Below are positions 28,900-41,009 of a stretch of 64,000 nucleotides of DNA, piece after piece. The DNA is from Triatoma infestans (lineage: Eukaryota > Arthropoda > Insecta > Hemiptera > Reduviidae), in contig JAAEAF010004294.1 of NCBI GenBank assembly GCA_011037195.1, positions 1-64,000 on the forward strand, given 5' to 3'. The notes beneath the pieces are model-generated. The model was not told where the DNA came from. It saw nothing but the letters and a program-made list of their open reading frames with translations, and searched no databases. Position numbers and translations under genes: made by a program. The number at the start of each line of letters is the position of its first letter. Position 1 is the first letter of the stretch.

Positions 28900-30340
28900 G
28901 TTTACATCTGTTGAGTATGATTGGCTGTAGATGATTCGAGATCCGCAAATAATACAAAATAATATTAAAAAATATGTTGATTTCTTATGTGAATAAACTT
29001 TTCTCTGAGGACTGGGAGAGAATAAAGAATTCATCCTACAACCCTATCTATTTCTCATTAAAAACAGTTCTGGGGATAGAGGAGTATTTTTATTTTAACG
29101 TGCCCATTAAAGTAACACGGCCTTATTAGTAGAATAAGAGTTATGCATTCCAGATATATATCATTTTATATAGATGAAGTTAATTATAAGTGGGGCGCGG
29201 AAGATATCTGGCCAATATTGTAATTTAAATCTGAAAGATGATCTTTTTCATTTCTTGTCCTTTATTTGAATCCGTTAGAGTCATATATCTCGAACATTAT
29301 TTATTGGAAGGTACTGGTTTGTTACGGCTCCTTAAAATAGACACAATTAATAAAATGTATAGTATTTACTATTACACTATAAAAAGCTTTAAAAAGGAAA
29401 TTCTTAATTACAGATCTTCAAAAATATTCATTTAAAGTTTAAATTAATTTATAACAAATATATTAATATTATTATTATTAAGAACTTCTAGCATTTAGCT
29501 GATTTTCATACTTGTAAATTTTTGCTCTGATGATTTTTCTTTAATAATCTTGTTTTATTTTCCTGTAGCCTCACAATATCTGTTGTTTATTTTCCATATT
29601 TGTAAAATTGTATTTTATTTTAATCCTGTTTCTATATTAATCTCAAGTACGAGTTATTTTTTTTTAAATATAGTTATTTTCGTTTAAATTACATGTATTT
29701 ATTATGTTTAAGGAATTGATGTCTTAAGTATATTTTAAGAAAGGTATTTTGTTTAAAACCATAAATATGTTTGTTGAGAACTCCTCTGTAATGGTGAATA
29801 AAACTTAAATACAGAGAGAAAAAAAAATGCTTTTTATGCTCAGTCAACAATGAATATTATTTATTGGTTGTAATGGGGTCACGTTTGGCTATAAATTTAT
29901 TGATTCATATAAACACCTAATATATAGAATTAGCACTAAAATAAGGCCAAAAAAGGTTGTATTTTTTTTTTTTATATTTTAGGAATGATGGTGCAAAGGT
30001 GTAAACAAATTAATACCTCTACCAAATGTCACAACACCGATCAATCTTTCTTTGAAAAAAATAATGATAATTATTATTTTTATTATTGATGTTTACTAAA
30101 TCAGTTTTAACTTTTTAGAAGACATTTTATTCAAGATGAAAAAAACGTTAGATTAGTGGCTACCGATTAAGTTGCTGAGTTTGATTAATTCTTAGCAGTG
30201 GCGGCTCGTGACTTGGATATGTGGGGGTTCAACATTTTTTTCTTAAATACTTACATTACCTATCATAATTATAGCTTGGCTAGATAGAGATCATGAAGTA
30301 AGCCAGGAGCCAGGTAAAAACTTGCATCCTTACCCTATTC
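28900..30340. other. AT-rich stretch without recognised genes
   Basis: Mainly AT-rich DNA. Open stretches at 28759-29034 (minus) and 29238-29435 (plus) have no recognisable motif and skewed AT-driven composition. A short (TTA)n is at 29463-29480. Confidence 0.35.
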
Positions 30341-30344
30341 TACA

Positions 30345-30565
30345 ATTCTATTCTAGCTCAGTGGATAGTGCATTGGAATCCCATGTGGAGGACTCGGGTT
30401 CGAGTCCAGCTGTGCTGCCCTTGGGTTTTTTCTTCCTAGGAGCCCCTACAGCTCACTGTCCGGTGATGGGCAGTGTTGTCTGTAACGACAGAATACTATC
30501 CGGAGGCCGGCAGTGCACTGAGAAGGCTTGGGCGCCAATGGCTATAGATTCGCGCCTTAAATTAA
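30345..30565 (+). mobile_element. SINE A, subfamily 1
   Basis: Box A region tagctcagtggatagtgcat, box B ggttcgagtcc, body cttcctaggagcccctacag and ggaggccggcagtgcactga. It ends near aattaagaaaaaaacaaaa, an A-rich tail. Confidence 0.88.
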
Positions 30566-30850
30566 GAAAAAAACAAAAAAAAAACAATAAATCTGTCACT
30601 TTGTACCCAGAGAAGAACTGTGAAAAAAAGAGTTGTACCGTTTGAGTTCGAAAAGTAAGTGGTTAACTTAATGGTAATTTTTATTATCTAAATAAAGTGT
30701 TACGGTTCAAAGTAAATGTCAATGAGTTGGCATCGATTCTTTGCTAGGTCATTTATCTGATGTTTTAAGTACCAATACCAACATCAAATTTTTATAGATA
30801 TAAAAATAATATATAAAAATCGACACATTTGCACAGGCACATCACATCAC
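30566..30850. other. Unassigned spacer
   Basis: No gene seen. Confidence 0.35.
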
Positions 30851-31400
30851 AAAAAATCTGGTGTGAAACACACAACTTTCTCCAACTCAGTTCTCAAAAT
30901 TATAATTGACAAATTTTATAGTTTGTTTACCAAATTTAATGTAATTCGTCGAAAACTGAAAAAACTGTTCAGTTAAAGCGCACTTCCGGATTAATATTTT
31001 CTTGAAACTCAGAATTTTTGCCATCTATTTATTTCTAATTAATTTTGTTTGGTTGATAGAACTGTATAATCAACTATGAGAGCACTTTGGAGAATAATAT
31101 AACCCCAGCCCACCCCTAAAAATGCCCTTAAATGAATTTTACCAGACAAATGTTTCAAATAAAAGTTGTAGCTTTTTTTAAATGTAGTTGATATACCAAA
31201 TTTGAAGAGAATCGTTGGAGCCATTTTTGAGAAAATCGCAAAAACGTAAAAAAATCAAAGTGGCACTTCCGGTTGAGGAATTTTGACAGATAACTTATTG
31301 TCAGATCCCATGGTGATACCTAAACGGAATATCAAGTTTCAATTTTCTACGGTTTTTCGTTTTTGAGCTATGCTGTTCACATACATACAAACACACACAC
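30850..31400 (-). repeat. Rep1 copy, one monomer
   Basis: Reverse orientation, hairpin end (ctggtgtgaaacacacaact) at 30855. It has one monomer (~30985-31245) and the start of the leader (caagtttcaattttctacgg; gctatgctgttcacatacat) to a CA run at 31385-31402. The palindromic end is missing. It has one monomer fewer than 3429-4466, so copy number inside the element varies. Confidence 0.78.
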
Positions 31401-31590
31401 ACAGAGGGCGAGAGAGAGAGAACATTTGCTAATAACCTGTTTTTTAACTCCGGGTAAGATCGGGTAAGTTCGTTCGTAAGATCGTAAGTAATGTTCATCG
31501 CTCTTGTAACCCCCCACTCTTATTTTAAAAAAGATAGTAAGAATATAGACATTTCTGTGCTAACACAAAGAAATTTTTTATGTATACATA
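31401..31590. other. Unassigned spacer
   Basis: Degraded leader words of Rep1 (tttttaactccgggtaag) and then nothing recognised. Confidence 0.3.
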
Positions 31591-31591
31591 T

Positions 31592-32459
31592 ACAGGGTGA
31601 CCAGAGTTATATGCTCCACCCACTTTTTTTTTAAACGGCGGGAAATTTCGAAAAAATAGAAAACACGTATTTAATGATTTTTAGTCTAGTTTATTTTCAG
31701 TGATTGATCCATTTTTTTATACCCCAATATCCCGAGATACAGCATCCAACTTTTTTTTTCAAATGGAACATTATATTTTTTTTGGCATATTTTTATAGTA
31801 ATTGAGCCTCTAAAAAAATTAAAAAAAAAAAATTTAAAATCGGTTAGGTTTTTCAAAAGTTATGGTAATTTAAAATATGAAAAACAAATTTCAGTTTAAT
31901 GTCAAAATTACCTTATTTTTTCTTTAAAGAAGCTCTTCAAACTGGACACCATCAACGGATAGGCAAGCCCAAAGCTCTGGACTCCCACGCTCTGTTTGTA
32001 GCAGCACTTAGATGGCAAAGTCAACATCTAGGCAGGCTAGAGTTATTCGACGTTCCAGATCTTCAACTGAAGCCACGGGATTAAGGTTACTGCACACTTT
32101 ATTTTTTAGATATCCCCACAATCTAAAAAATGTCAGTGTAATTTTGACATTAAACTGAAATTTGTTTTTCATATTTTAAATTACCATAACTTTTGAAAAA
32201 CCTAACCGATTTTAAATTTTTTTATTTTTATTTTTTTAGAGGCTCAATTACTATAAAAATATGCAAAAAAAAATATAATGTTCCATTTGAAAAAAAAAAG
32301 TTGGATGCTGTATCTCGGGATATTGGGGTATAAAAAAAATGGATCAATCACTGAAAATAAACTAGACTAAAAATGATTAAATACGTGTTTTCTATTTTTT
32401 CGAAATTTCCCGCCGTTTAAAAAAAAAAGTGGGTGGAGCCTATAACTCTGGGTCACATT
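31592..32459. mobile_element. Long-TIR DNA transposon derivative, arms ~320 bp
   Basis: The left arm 31592-31910 and right arm 32139-32459 are inverted copies with only scattered differences, starting cagggtgaccagagttat and ending ataactctgggtcacattg. The flanks are TA-rich (tacata / tatatata), consistent with a TA target. The 228-bp centre, read on the minus strand, has LWGYLKNKV, VEDLERRITLACLDVD and a DGVQFEEL-like end: the C-terminus of a Tc1/mariner-superfamily DDE transposase. The catalytic domain has been deleted, leaving the C-terminus between the arms. Confidence 0.82.
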
Positions 32460-32461
32460 GT

Positions 32462-32910
32462 ATATATATATATATATACTAAATTCTCCAGCGCGACGCC
32501 CAACTGTGAACCCCCCCAAATTCCTACTTTTTCATACATCTCCTGATATACATGCAATTCACTAAGTGTACAATTCATTATACGAACATATTAAAGGAGC
32601 CCCTATACTGATATACGTTCCTATTCTTTTATGTCTGAATCTCAGATTTGACAACAAAACTTATTAATTTATTTATTTGTTTTTTTTTTATTATTACATA
32701 TACAATCAAGCCAATATATACAATTTTTACTGTGACTTAATGTTCCTAACTAATATAAAAATGAAAATAATTTTTTGTAATTGAAATGTGCTACTTTCTT
32801 ATTTCATTTTTTTTTTCAAATAGCTGGGGGTTCAGTCGCGTAATCGCGAATACCAGTAGCCGCTACTGATTCTTAGAAACATTCTCTTCAAATTAATTGC
32901 TGTTAATGGA
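32462..32910. other. (TA)n followed by unassigned AT-rich DNA
   Basis: TATATA run at 32459-32480. Words like cgcgacgcccaactgtgaac and gttcagtcgcgtaatcgcg suggest another degraded element, but I could not bound it. Confidence 0.35.
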
Positions 32911-32911
32911 A

Positions 32912-33320
32912 AAAAATCTGATGTGGAACATGACCTTTCTCCATTAACTACAGTTTACACAGTTTTGTGACATATTTTCTTCAAACATAATTTTTATTAA
33001 ACGTTTCTTTGTTTTCAATTTTATATCAATTGGAGAATTCAATCTTAATCAAATGACCTTTTTTTTTTTTTGAGCAAACCATCTACTTGCCCTCCCCCAA
33101 AAACTTCTTTAAATGAACTTTCCCAGAAAAATAGTTTCCAATAAAAATTATAGGTCTCTGTATTCATATTTAGTGTAAAAAATTTAATGTCAGCGTTTTT
33201 TACGATTCAAAATTGTAATAATCTAAAATAATTTCAGTAAACATGTAGTTCCAGTCAACCGATTTACTTCAAACTCAGAATTCTGATAACATTAGCTAGG
33301 TTTTGTTTGGGTAGTTATTA
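32912..33320 (-). repeat. Rep1 copy, diverged
   Basis: Hairpin-end remnant aaaaaaatctgatgtggaac, then words of one decayed monomer (aacttctttaaatgaacttt, aataaaaattataggtctct, aaactcagaattctgataac). Confidence 0.6.
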
Positions 33321-33469
33321 CCAGAAAAGATCTAAAACGTGCATTAGTCTGAGTTTAATTGATGTGCGTAATAGAAAATTGGTGAGAATGAATTTAGGAA
33401 TGATGAAGAAGAAATAGATTCACTGATATAATGGAATAGAAAGACAAACTGCAAGGACTTTACACTGTT

Positions 33470-34405
33470 AACAGGAAGTTAGAAAATCTCTTCCTTGCGT
33501 AATCTTTACTGCTCCTTAGTAAGATCCTCAATTAGAATACGCATCAGTAATCTGGGTCACCATATTACAAACTCCTTTCTGGCCCCATTGAAAAAAATTC
33601 AAAACAAATTTCTCAGAATGGTTGCATACAAAATAGGATTGCAATACAAAGATATAAACTATGAGAATTTGCTCAGTTTCCTCAACTTAAACACTCTTTC
33701 TAATAGAAGACAATATTTCGATATCCTTTTCCTTTCCAAAATAATAAACAATGAAATAGACGGTACTGATATCCTATCCCTAATTATTATCAATGTCCCT
33801 TCCTATAATACTCGTAATATCCTTCCCTTTGAAATAAGTCACCAAAGATATAATTATCAACAATATTCTAACATAAATAGAGTTATGAATAACTGTAACC
33901 AGCAGAGCAGTAGAATTGATATTTTCTCCATGAACTGCAGTTCAGTCAGAAAAATACTAAAACAACTCTGAAAATTATTATTAATTAATATTAATTAAAT
34001 TTGTCTAGTTTTTCAGAGTTTTACTATAATCACTCAAAAATGATTTTTTGACTTTTATATATGTGAATAAATATTATATTTTATATTTTTAAAATGAGAC
34101 TCTTAACTTTCTTAGTTACTTTTCTATATTAAAATTTCATATCTATTTTACTTTTCAAACCATTTTCAGTTTATAGATAGTTTCTGTTTAGTAAGATTAT
34201 AAATTTTCAAATGTGATTTGATGTTAAATTGTATCATCAAATGTTTATTATATATGACAATAATAATTTTGTTATTAGTGTATAAAGTTTATATGTATGT
34301 AAGTAGCTTATTAGTTTATAAATAGTTTATTGATAGCTTAGATGTTTATATTTATTAAGTGATAGGCTTCAGCCTGTATATATAAATAAATAAATAAAAT
34401 AAAGT
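33470..34405 (+). pseudogene. Non-LTR retrotransposon C-terminus with (TAAA)n tail
   Basis: The 158-codon stretch 33495-33971 reads LYCSLVRSSIRIRISNLGHH, LKKIQNKFLRMVAYKIGL, YENLLSFLNLNTLSNRRQYF and DILFLSKIINNEID, then VPSYNTRN. This is the C-terminal part of a CR1/Jockey-group RT polyprotein downstream of the catalytic domain. A normal stop is followed by a ~390-bp 3' UTR ending in ggcttcagcctgtatatata and (AAAT)n at 34382-34400. The open frame is long, so it is a recent truncated insertion compared with most others here. Confidence 0.85.
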
Positions 34406-34599
34406 AGCGAGAGAATATTAAAGTGTGAGACAGACTGGCTGAGAATTAGAAAGTAAGTAGATTTTTGCTGATTGGATGTCGATAACTCACAAAAAACTGT
34501 CCTGAACTGTTCTTCTGTAGCTCTATATATTTCAATAGAATTCTCCCTCCCTAGTCTGGCCTAGGTTTCATTCAACTAATGTCTGATTCTTCGCTCTTC

Positions 34600-34920
34600 G
34601 AATCTTATGAATCTTTAATGATAAAGGTTCTCATTAAGCTAAGTAAAAATAGGCTTCGCATGCGGAAGGGTTTCCTCATGGGATCATTGTAGATTCACCT
34701 GAAGAAGAACTGGGTTCTAGAACACGACAGCAGCTACAGTTTCTGTGAATTGATGGAGGAGACTGCGATGCTATTATCCGGAGAAGATTTGGAAGCCTGA
34801 ATAGGTAATTACCAGGTGTTGGAATAAGATATACCTTCCATAGAAGCTTCCCAGATTTTGTGTGAGATTTCTCAGAGATTTTAATCTGGAACTAACTACG
34901 CCACCTTTGGTCAATATATC
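34600..34920 (+). pseudogene. I-like non-LTR element fragment, badly decayed
   Basis: Aligns with 2284-2560: a LSKNRLRM start, then sfCELMEET and a GEDLEA-type remnant of the knuckle region, and the first part of the 3' UTR (ttcccagattttg ... ttctcagagattttaatctg). Most knuckle residues are lost. Confidence 0.65.
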
Positions 34921-36035
34921 ACAAAAAAAAAGACAGTTGCTGAATATACTACATGCTTTTTTTGAGCACAGAGATTGTGATTTATGGACAAAGTGAATTA
35001 TAGATACCTTGATATTACAGCCTTTCATGGACGACCACTCCCTAGAGAAGATCTGTGTTATCCTTATTTTAGATACCTCTTAGATTCTCCTGAAATGTAT
35101 AATTACAATTTCTAAAGCACTTCCAATATAAGTTGATTGTACTTTGAAAAGAATGCTTATACGTAATGTTATAATTCATTAATAGAAAACAAAAATCAAA
35201 ATAAATAAAGATATAAAAGATGGAGAAAGTAAACAAAAGAAAAAAATTCGATTGAATAAAAAAAAAAATCTTATAATAGAAATGTAAGGTTATACAGTTA
35301 GGTTAGTTTGCCCTTTAGCTATAATATGTTACAAGTTATTTGAGTGTTATTGTTGCAACTAAAAAAAACCAATGAACTGTTAACAAATGGCTCACGAAAA
35401 TACAATACAAACTTAAAAGTGGTAAGGTAAGACCCCACACACACACACGCCTAACGTATACAATCAAAATGATTATGAAACTACATAGTTAACCATGTTA
35501 TATGTAGTGTAGGTGTGTAATGCATAATCATTAGACCAATCAAAAAACAATGTATATATCTTTTTTTCCTTTTCTTTTTTTTTCAATTTAATTGAAAATT
35601 ATATTGCAAAAGGTGATACATATTTTGTGCTAAATTATCTAAATTAGAAAAATAAGTTTGACATTTAAAGTGAAATGTACCAGTGATTTATAATTTATAA
35701 TTGTCTATAATTACATCAATATTATATGTTGCGGTGTCGGGAATTATTTTTAAATTTTATAAATAAAATAAGCAGACGTATAGAATATGTTCAGATGAGT
35801 GATTTATCAGTAGCCAGTGTAGGCAACTTTGAGAAGTACTTTTTTATTGTCAGTGCAACACTCAAAGCTACGGTCTTTAGGTTAAAGTCAAATTTGCGCA
35901 CGTGTACTTGGAAACAAGTGACTTTCCAGCATTCAAATGATGTATCAGGCTTCCAATTCAACAGAAATACTGGAATTCAAAATAAATTTAGTAAGATAGA
36001 TTTTCCTTTTGCCAAAGAAAATAATTTTTTTTTTT
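34921..36035. other. AT-rich stretch without recognised genes
   Basis: CA run at 35434-35450. A 103-codon forward open stretch at 35726-36037 has no family resemblance that I recognise and ends in a T run; it is not called as a gene. Confidence 0.35.
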
Positions 36036-36044
36036 AGAGTGAAT

Positions 36045-36330
36045 AGGTAAAAGCTGATGTGAAACAGTACTTTCTATTAACACAATTTACATGGTTATAA
36101 CTGAAAAACTTTCTTCATTTTTCTCATTTTCAGTCCCAAAGAACTTCTCTGACATTAATTTCACGCAAAAAAAAATGTTTCTAACGGAAGTGATAGTGCT
36201 CTGTTTGTATGATTAGTATCCCAAGCTTCAAATTCGAAATTTCGGTGATGCATTCTAATGTATCTTAATTAATATTATATACATGACACAGTCGTACAAT
36301 AAATTGAAATGACATTTAGAAGAAAGCGTA
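36045..36330 (-). repeat. Rep1 copy, diverged
   Basis: aaaagctgatgtgaaacagt at the hairpin end. A monomer-like part with caagcttcaaattcgaaatt and acgcttt-type words follows. Confidence 0.5.
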
Positions 36331-36469
36331 AACTCCCCATTACACACTGTTTAAAATAAAGTTAATAGGTCGGTCTTCAACGCCAATAGCATTGTACAAA
36401 ACTAAATAACTTTCGAAATGTAACGGTCATAGATTCCTCCAAAACCCCTTCATTAATTTTAGGGAAAGT

Positions 36470-36740
36470 ATAGCGATCATGTTATTTTTAACGTAGAATA
36501 CGTTTTTTTTTTTTTTTTTTTTTTTTGGGAAGCACATATTTTGGTAAAAGGGAACGTTTCTCATCATGAAAAGCAAACGTTTCTTAAATGAAATAGACAA
36601 CTAAAGTTTTCTCAAAACACGGTTGGATTGGGGTTTTCCTCGATTTTTTTCGAAAATAGCTCCGACAATTTTCTTTAAAGTTCGGTTACTAACCTACACT
36701 CATAAATATAATATCATACTTATCAAACTAAAGGGATCTC
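36470..36740 (+). repeat. Rep1 fragment, diverged
   Basis: gggaaagtatagcgatcatg starts like the Rep1 leader. ttttttcgaaaatagctccg and acaattttctttaaagttcg at 36646-36690 match a monomer start. Confidence 0.5.
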
Positions 36741-36907
36741 CATCAATGTTGCTAACGGGCAGAGATTACGCGAAATTTACAATGGTTATTCACTCCTAAC
36801 CTTTAAATTTCCAAAGAACAAGAAATCAAGTATTAAGAATTTATGGAAACGGAAATATATAAAACAGGTATAAATGAATCTGGTACAATCACTCTTATAA
36901 CTGGAAC

Positions 36908-36908
36908 A

Positions 36909-36942
<34 letters not shown>
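36908..36942. repeat. (CA)n(TA)n microsatellite
   Basis: Alternating ac then at dinucleotides. Confidence 0.85.
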
Positions 36943-37239
36943 CATTATTTATAAAATAAAATTATTGGAACCTGTTCTCAACAAGACCAATAGATTAAGT
37001 AGAGGCGAAACAGGAAAATTCAATAATAAATAAATAACAAACAATAATTATAATTAATTCTTCAAAACAAGATTTGATCTGATTAAACGTATCATAATTC
37101 CAACAATTGGCAGTGCCTGTGTGCTTTGTTTGTTTGAATCTCTGTGTTAATAACTTTCTGGGAACACAAATTGATATTCCATTTTCATACGTCCATTGAA
37201 ATATGATAATTAGAAGTTCAACTGTATTGTCGTTTACTT

Positions 37240-37545
37240 TCACTTACTGTATTAAGTAGAGTATTGCAATCGTGTCAGATTTTCATATTGAGATTCGGGA
37301 AAAGTGGTTTTTAGAAATATTGGGTTGTGTGTTTTGCATAATTAAAAAAAAAAAAAATCGAAGAATGTTCAGATTTGATGTTTCGTTTGAGTTCCACCAG
37401 GAGGGACCTGACAAGTAGGTTTTGGTGAAAATTCATCAAAACAAAAATCCCACTTTACTAGTGGATTTTCCCTTTTTTTTTTTTTGTGATTTTCTTCGAA
37501 TACGGCTTCGGACGATTTCCTTTAAACTTTCTAGAGTGCTAGTCA
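37240..37545 (+). repeat. Rep1 leader and start of first monomer
   Basis: ttactgtattaagtagagta, tattgcaatcgtgtcagatt and caggagggacctgacaagta match the leader. gattttcttcgaatacggct matches a monomer start. Cut at 37540 by the hammerhead-like element. Confidence 0.65.
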
Positions 37546-37559
37546 ATTGAGAGAGAAAA

Positions 37560-37750
37560 CACCTATCGCAACCTGATATTTTATCCGTCCTTAACATGCA
37601 AATTTATTTCATTCCTGACCGGTTTCGGATTTTCATCCATAGTCAGAGCAAATTCACCAAGTTCATGCAGAGAGTTCACTTCAACGTAATGTTTTTTTTT
37701 TATTACACTCGACATTTGTTGGTTTGTTGATTGTATATAATATGTGCGAG
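37560..37750 (-). mobile_element. Compact hammerhead-like element, single arm (copy B-2)
   Basis: ttatccgtccttaacatgca, the core, then gagcaaattcaccaagttca and gagttcacttcaacgtaatg, in the same order as 53478-53660 and 53770-53860. The mirrored arm is missing. Confidence 0.65.
37617..37646 (-). ncRNA. Hammerhead-like core, family B (copy B-2)
   Basis: Minus strand CTGACTA (sixth base T instead of G), helix II GGAT/ATCC, GAAACCGGTC. One core base is changed, so it is probably inactive. Confidence 0.55.
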
Positions 37751-38057
37751 AGATTATAAGGTTTATGTTACTATGTGTGTATGTTTATTGAAGAAATGGA
37801 ATTATTATAAATTATGATTAGACATTAGAAAATAGTATATAATAAATAGCATGTTTTGAAGGATGACTTTATAACTAAATTTTAATAGTGGTGTTGATGA
37901 GTATGCCCAGTGTTTTATCAAGTCATTTTTTATTAGAGGGAGCGATAAGAAATTTCAGGAGTATACTATTACTAATAAGAATAGATACAGTTTAGAAGAA
38001 AGGCAATGCAAAGTTTGAGGATAGTGAAAAGCTTAATAAATAATAAGTATAAGTAAC
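37751..38057. other. AT-rich spacer
   Basis: No gene seen. Confidence 0.35.
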
Positions 38058-38260
38058 GGGGCGGGTGTTGTTGTAGTGGTTATGAGCATGGAGGAGGACC
38101 CCAGTTCCGAGTCCAGCGTATAACTGCTAAATTTTATATTTGTTTAAAAAATGTTAATAGTAAAGTAGGTGCTTCCGCCCCCGTCCCCGACACCTAATTT
38201 GGTAGTTGGACGTTAAGCCCGCCTGAAAAAATAGGCACGACTTTTACTTTGTAAGTATAA
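38058..38260 (+). mobile_element. SINE B, full copy
   Basis: ggggcgggtgttgttgtagtgg, box B agttccgagtcc (one inserted base), and the full body to gcccgcctgaaaaaataggc. Confidence 0.86.
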
Positions 38261-38689
38261 GTAAGTAATAATAATAATAAGTAAAAATAATAATATATGA
38301 AATCCTAACAAGGTTAATAAAAGAAAATATCTAGGTAAATTAATATGTTAGAAGGTTGGCAGTAAACGGCAAATTGGAGATGATATTAAAGTAATAGAGG
38401 AAATCATTGTTCTCTAATCCCGCTTAGCTTTTTTAAATTTCCATTCAGTGTTTGCGATTTATTTAACAATAAAGTTTAGTCTTTGACCACTATCTGACCA
38501 CTTTTAAATTCTAACGTGAAAACAAAAATATAAAATAATAACACAGAAGAGAGCTTAGAACCTTACGAAGTAAACAACCATTGACAGTGGAGACAGAATG
38601 GACATAACCTTTCCAATAAATGTGTACACCTCTCAAGGGAAAGTCTATGCCTTATCTCAAGGTCATCACACTTCTTTCTTTTTTGATTG
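38261..38689. other. Unassigned spacer
   Basis: (AAT)n near 38268-38296; no gene recognised. Confidence 0.35.
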
Positions 38690-39075
38690 GCGTACTACAC
38701 TAAACTATCCATACAAAAAGCTATAACTCTTATTTGTTTGAAATATTTTTTCCAGATAAAATTCATTTGAGGAGGTTTTAGGGAAGGGGTGAGTATATGT
38801 TTTTTCAAAAAAGTTCACTTTTATTTGATTTAGATTCTCTCATGGATGTAACATTGAAGAAATTAAATATCTAATAAGAACTATAACTTTGAAGAACATT
38901 AGTCAATTATGTAAACTGCAGTAAGAGAAATTCAAGTGAGTGTTTACCATCAGATTCTTTTTTTGGGGGGGGGCTTTTCATGATTTTTTTTTTTTTTAAG
39001 ATTTGCTTGAACTTCATGTGTTATCTACTTTATAAATTCTTATCACTTTTATTTGAAACATTTTTCTGAATAAAT
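38690..39075 (+). repeat. Rep1 fragments, diverged
   Basis: aagctataactcttatttgt, ttttccagataaaattcatt and tgagtgtttaccatcagatt (hairpin end at 38940) followed by a second decayed piece. Confidence 0.6.
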
Positions 39076-39399
39076 TCATATTCGGTTCTGGTCGTAAGTT
39101 TCTAAAGATATTTCCAAAAATCATACGATTTTACTAACTGTATGATTACGATAATTACGATTTTATTGGATTATAAACGATACTTAAATATCTTTTAAAA
39201 AAATCTCCAATTTATAGTAAACCAATTAACCAGGAAGTGTACACATGTATTTTACCAATCGCTAAAAACAATTTTTTTTTGTCTTTCAGATTCAGTGGTA
39301 TTCTGCTATTTTAATAGGAACATGTTGGAAAGGGTGATGATGAATGGATGATTCAGGAAATGTGGAGAAATGGGTATACCTATAAGGAAACAAATATCT

Positions 39400-39864
39400 G
39401 TCTATAATTTTTTTCGCAGACGATCAAATGGTAATTGTCCAAGATAAAGAGGATCTCGAGCTCATGATGAGAAAATTAAAAGAAAACTACATAGCCTGGG
39501 GAATGAAAATTAACTACAGCAAGACACGAAATAAATGGTTATTGGAAGGAAATGAAGAAAATGATCTTTCATTTTGTGGAAAATGAAAAGTATAGGAAAG
39601 TAAAGTTATTTAAAGATCCGGGGTCACTGCTGGAAGAAGTGGGAGGATACGATGAGGAAGTGAAGACACGAGCAGGCCTGGAAAGCTGTGAGAGAATGCA
39701 GCACCCAGTGCTGTAGAACAGAGTAATTTCTAAGGGAAATTAAAGAAGAATTTTCAACTCAATTATAGACGGGATTCTTATATACGGAACAGAAACTTGG
39801 ACTACCACACGAAGGGTCTGTGATAGAGTGAAGGTGGATTATTGGAGGCGGTGTATTCAGAAAA
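39400..39864 (+). pseudogene. Non-LTR reverse transcriptase, catalytic part, left of a nested insertion
   Basis: Reads FFADDQMVIVQDKEDLELMM, RKLKENYIAWGMKINYSKT with an intact FADD catalytic box. After frameshifts it gives LKKNFQLNYRRDSYIRN-like blocks and a VDYWRRCIQKN step at 39828-39862. The same element resumes at 40631. Together they form one RT C-terminal half of endonuclease-RT type, interrupted by 39865-40630. It is dead through frameshifts. Confidence 0.78.
39855..39864. repeat. Left target duplication of the nested insertion
   Basis: attcagaaaa, repeated exactly at 40631-40640. Confidence 0.8.
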
Positions 39865-40630
39865 ACCTCCTCTCGGATAGTTAGGTTGCGTTGAGTTTCT
39901 GTGTCTTCACTTCCAGGTACGTACTGGAATGTTTTAAGAAACTGAAAGAGCTTTCTTCTTTAAAGGATGTGCTTCTAGTCCGGGTACCGGGTCACATGGG
40001 AATTTTTGGGGATGAGGAGGTAGATAGGTTTGCCAAATTAGGCGCCTCTCTTCCTTTCATTGGTGCCGAGCCTGCTGTTGGCGAGTCTTCTGGTACATGT
40101 CTGTCAGGCTTCCAATCATGGACAGCTTCACAGCAGTCATCCTTATGGATGAGCTCAGTTGGTTGTGGGCAGTCCAAAGTGCACATCGGGGGGCCCGGAC
40201 AGGGCTATTAGTGAGACCTTGCTGTGTCTTACACGCAGCTCTCTCGGGCATCTGGTTGGATCTCTTACTGGACATTGTAGTTTAAGGAGATATCTCTACA
40301 TAATGGGGTTCAAGCCGGATCCATTTTGTAGAGTCTGTGAGACAGAGGAGGAAACACCTATCCATTTTATGACAGGATTGTCTGGGTTGTGAGGAGATTA
40401 GGTTCAGGACCTTTGGTCGAGCAAGGATGTCTGTGGAAGAGGCTATTTCCGCTTATGGTTACTGTCCGATTTATTCGGACTGCGGTGAATCTTAGATGGA
40501 TTAGATCCGGGTCTGGATTTTTGTTCTAGACCCGGTTTGTTGTTGTTTTTCTTGGGGTAGATATATGGGCCCAGTGAGGCTTTGGATAGCATAGGGTTTG
40601 GTCCCTCCCCACAGACAAACAATAATAATA
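39865..40630 (+). pseudogene. I-like non-LTR element nested in another reverse transcriptase
   Basis: Encodes, with frameshifts, LKELSSLKDVLLVRVPGHMG, IFGDEEVDRFAKLGASLPF (39891-40211), then DPFCRVCETEEETPIHF (to 40392) and a decayed C-terminus. The 3' UTR ends in an (aat)n tail at 40620-40630. The flanks attcagaaaa are direct repeats. Same subfamily as 13413-14437. A 5'-truncated 766-bp insertion. Confidence 0.85.
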
Positions 40631-40940
40631 ATTCAGAAAATCAGGAGGAAGAGAGCAAGGAATAAGGACATAAGGAGGGAGATGGGATTCCAGGAAACTA
40701 TGACGGAAAAAGTAATGAAGAAGAAACTTAAGTGGTATAGACATCTTAGGAGGATGCCCCCCAGGAGATGACCGGAGCAAGTAAGGAAGTGGTACTCTTC
40801 GAGGAACAGAGAAAGTAGAAGACCGGCGAGGAGATGGGAGGAGGAAATTGACGAGCAGATGGCGGGACGAAGTTTGAGAGAGGGCGATTGGTGGTGGAGT
40901 AGGGTGGTTTGGAGACAGCAGGTGACCTGACGGAAACCGA
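40631..40940 (+). pseudogene. Right part of the interrupted reverse transcriptase
   Basis: Continues the host element after the nested insertion: SRIRRKRARNKDIRREMG, KVMKKKLKWYRHLRRMPPRR, then a stop, SRRPARRWEEEIDEQMAG, SLREGDWWWSRVVWRQQV. The pattern KWYRHLRRM then arginine-rich RRPARRWEEEI is typical of these polyprotein ends. Confidence 0.8.
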
Positions 40941-41009
40941 TAGAGGGTAAATCTGGATTAAGTAAGTAAGTACATGTTGTGTTCGGAATTATCGTTTGTT
41001 TTTATTACG

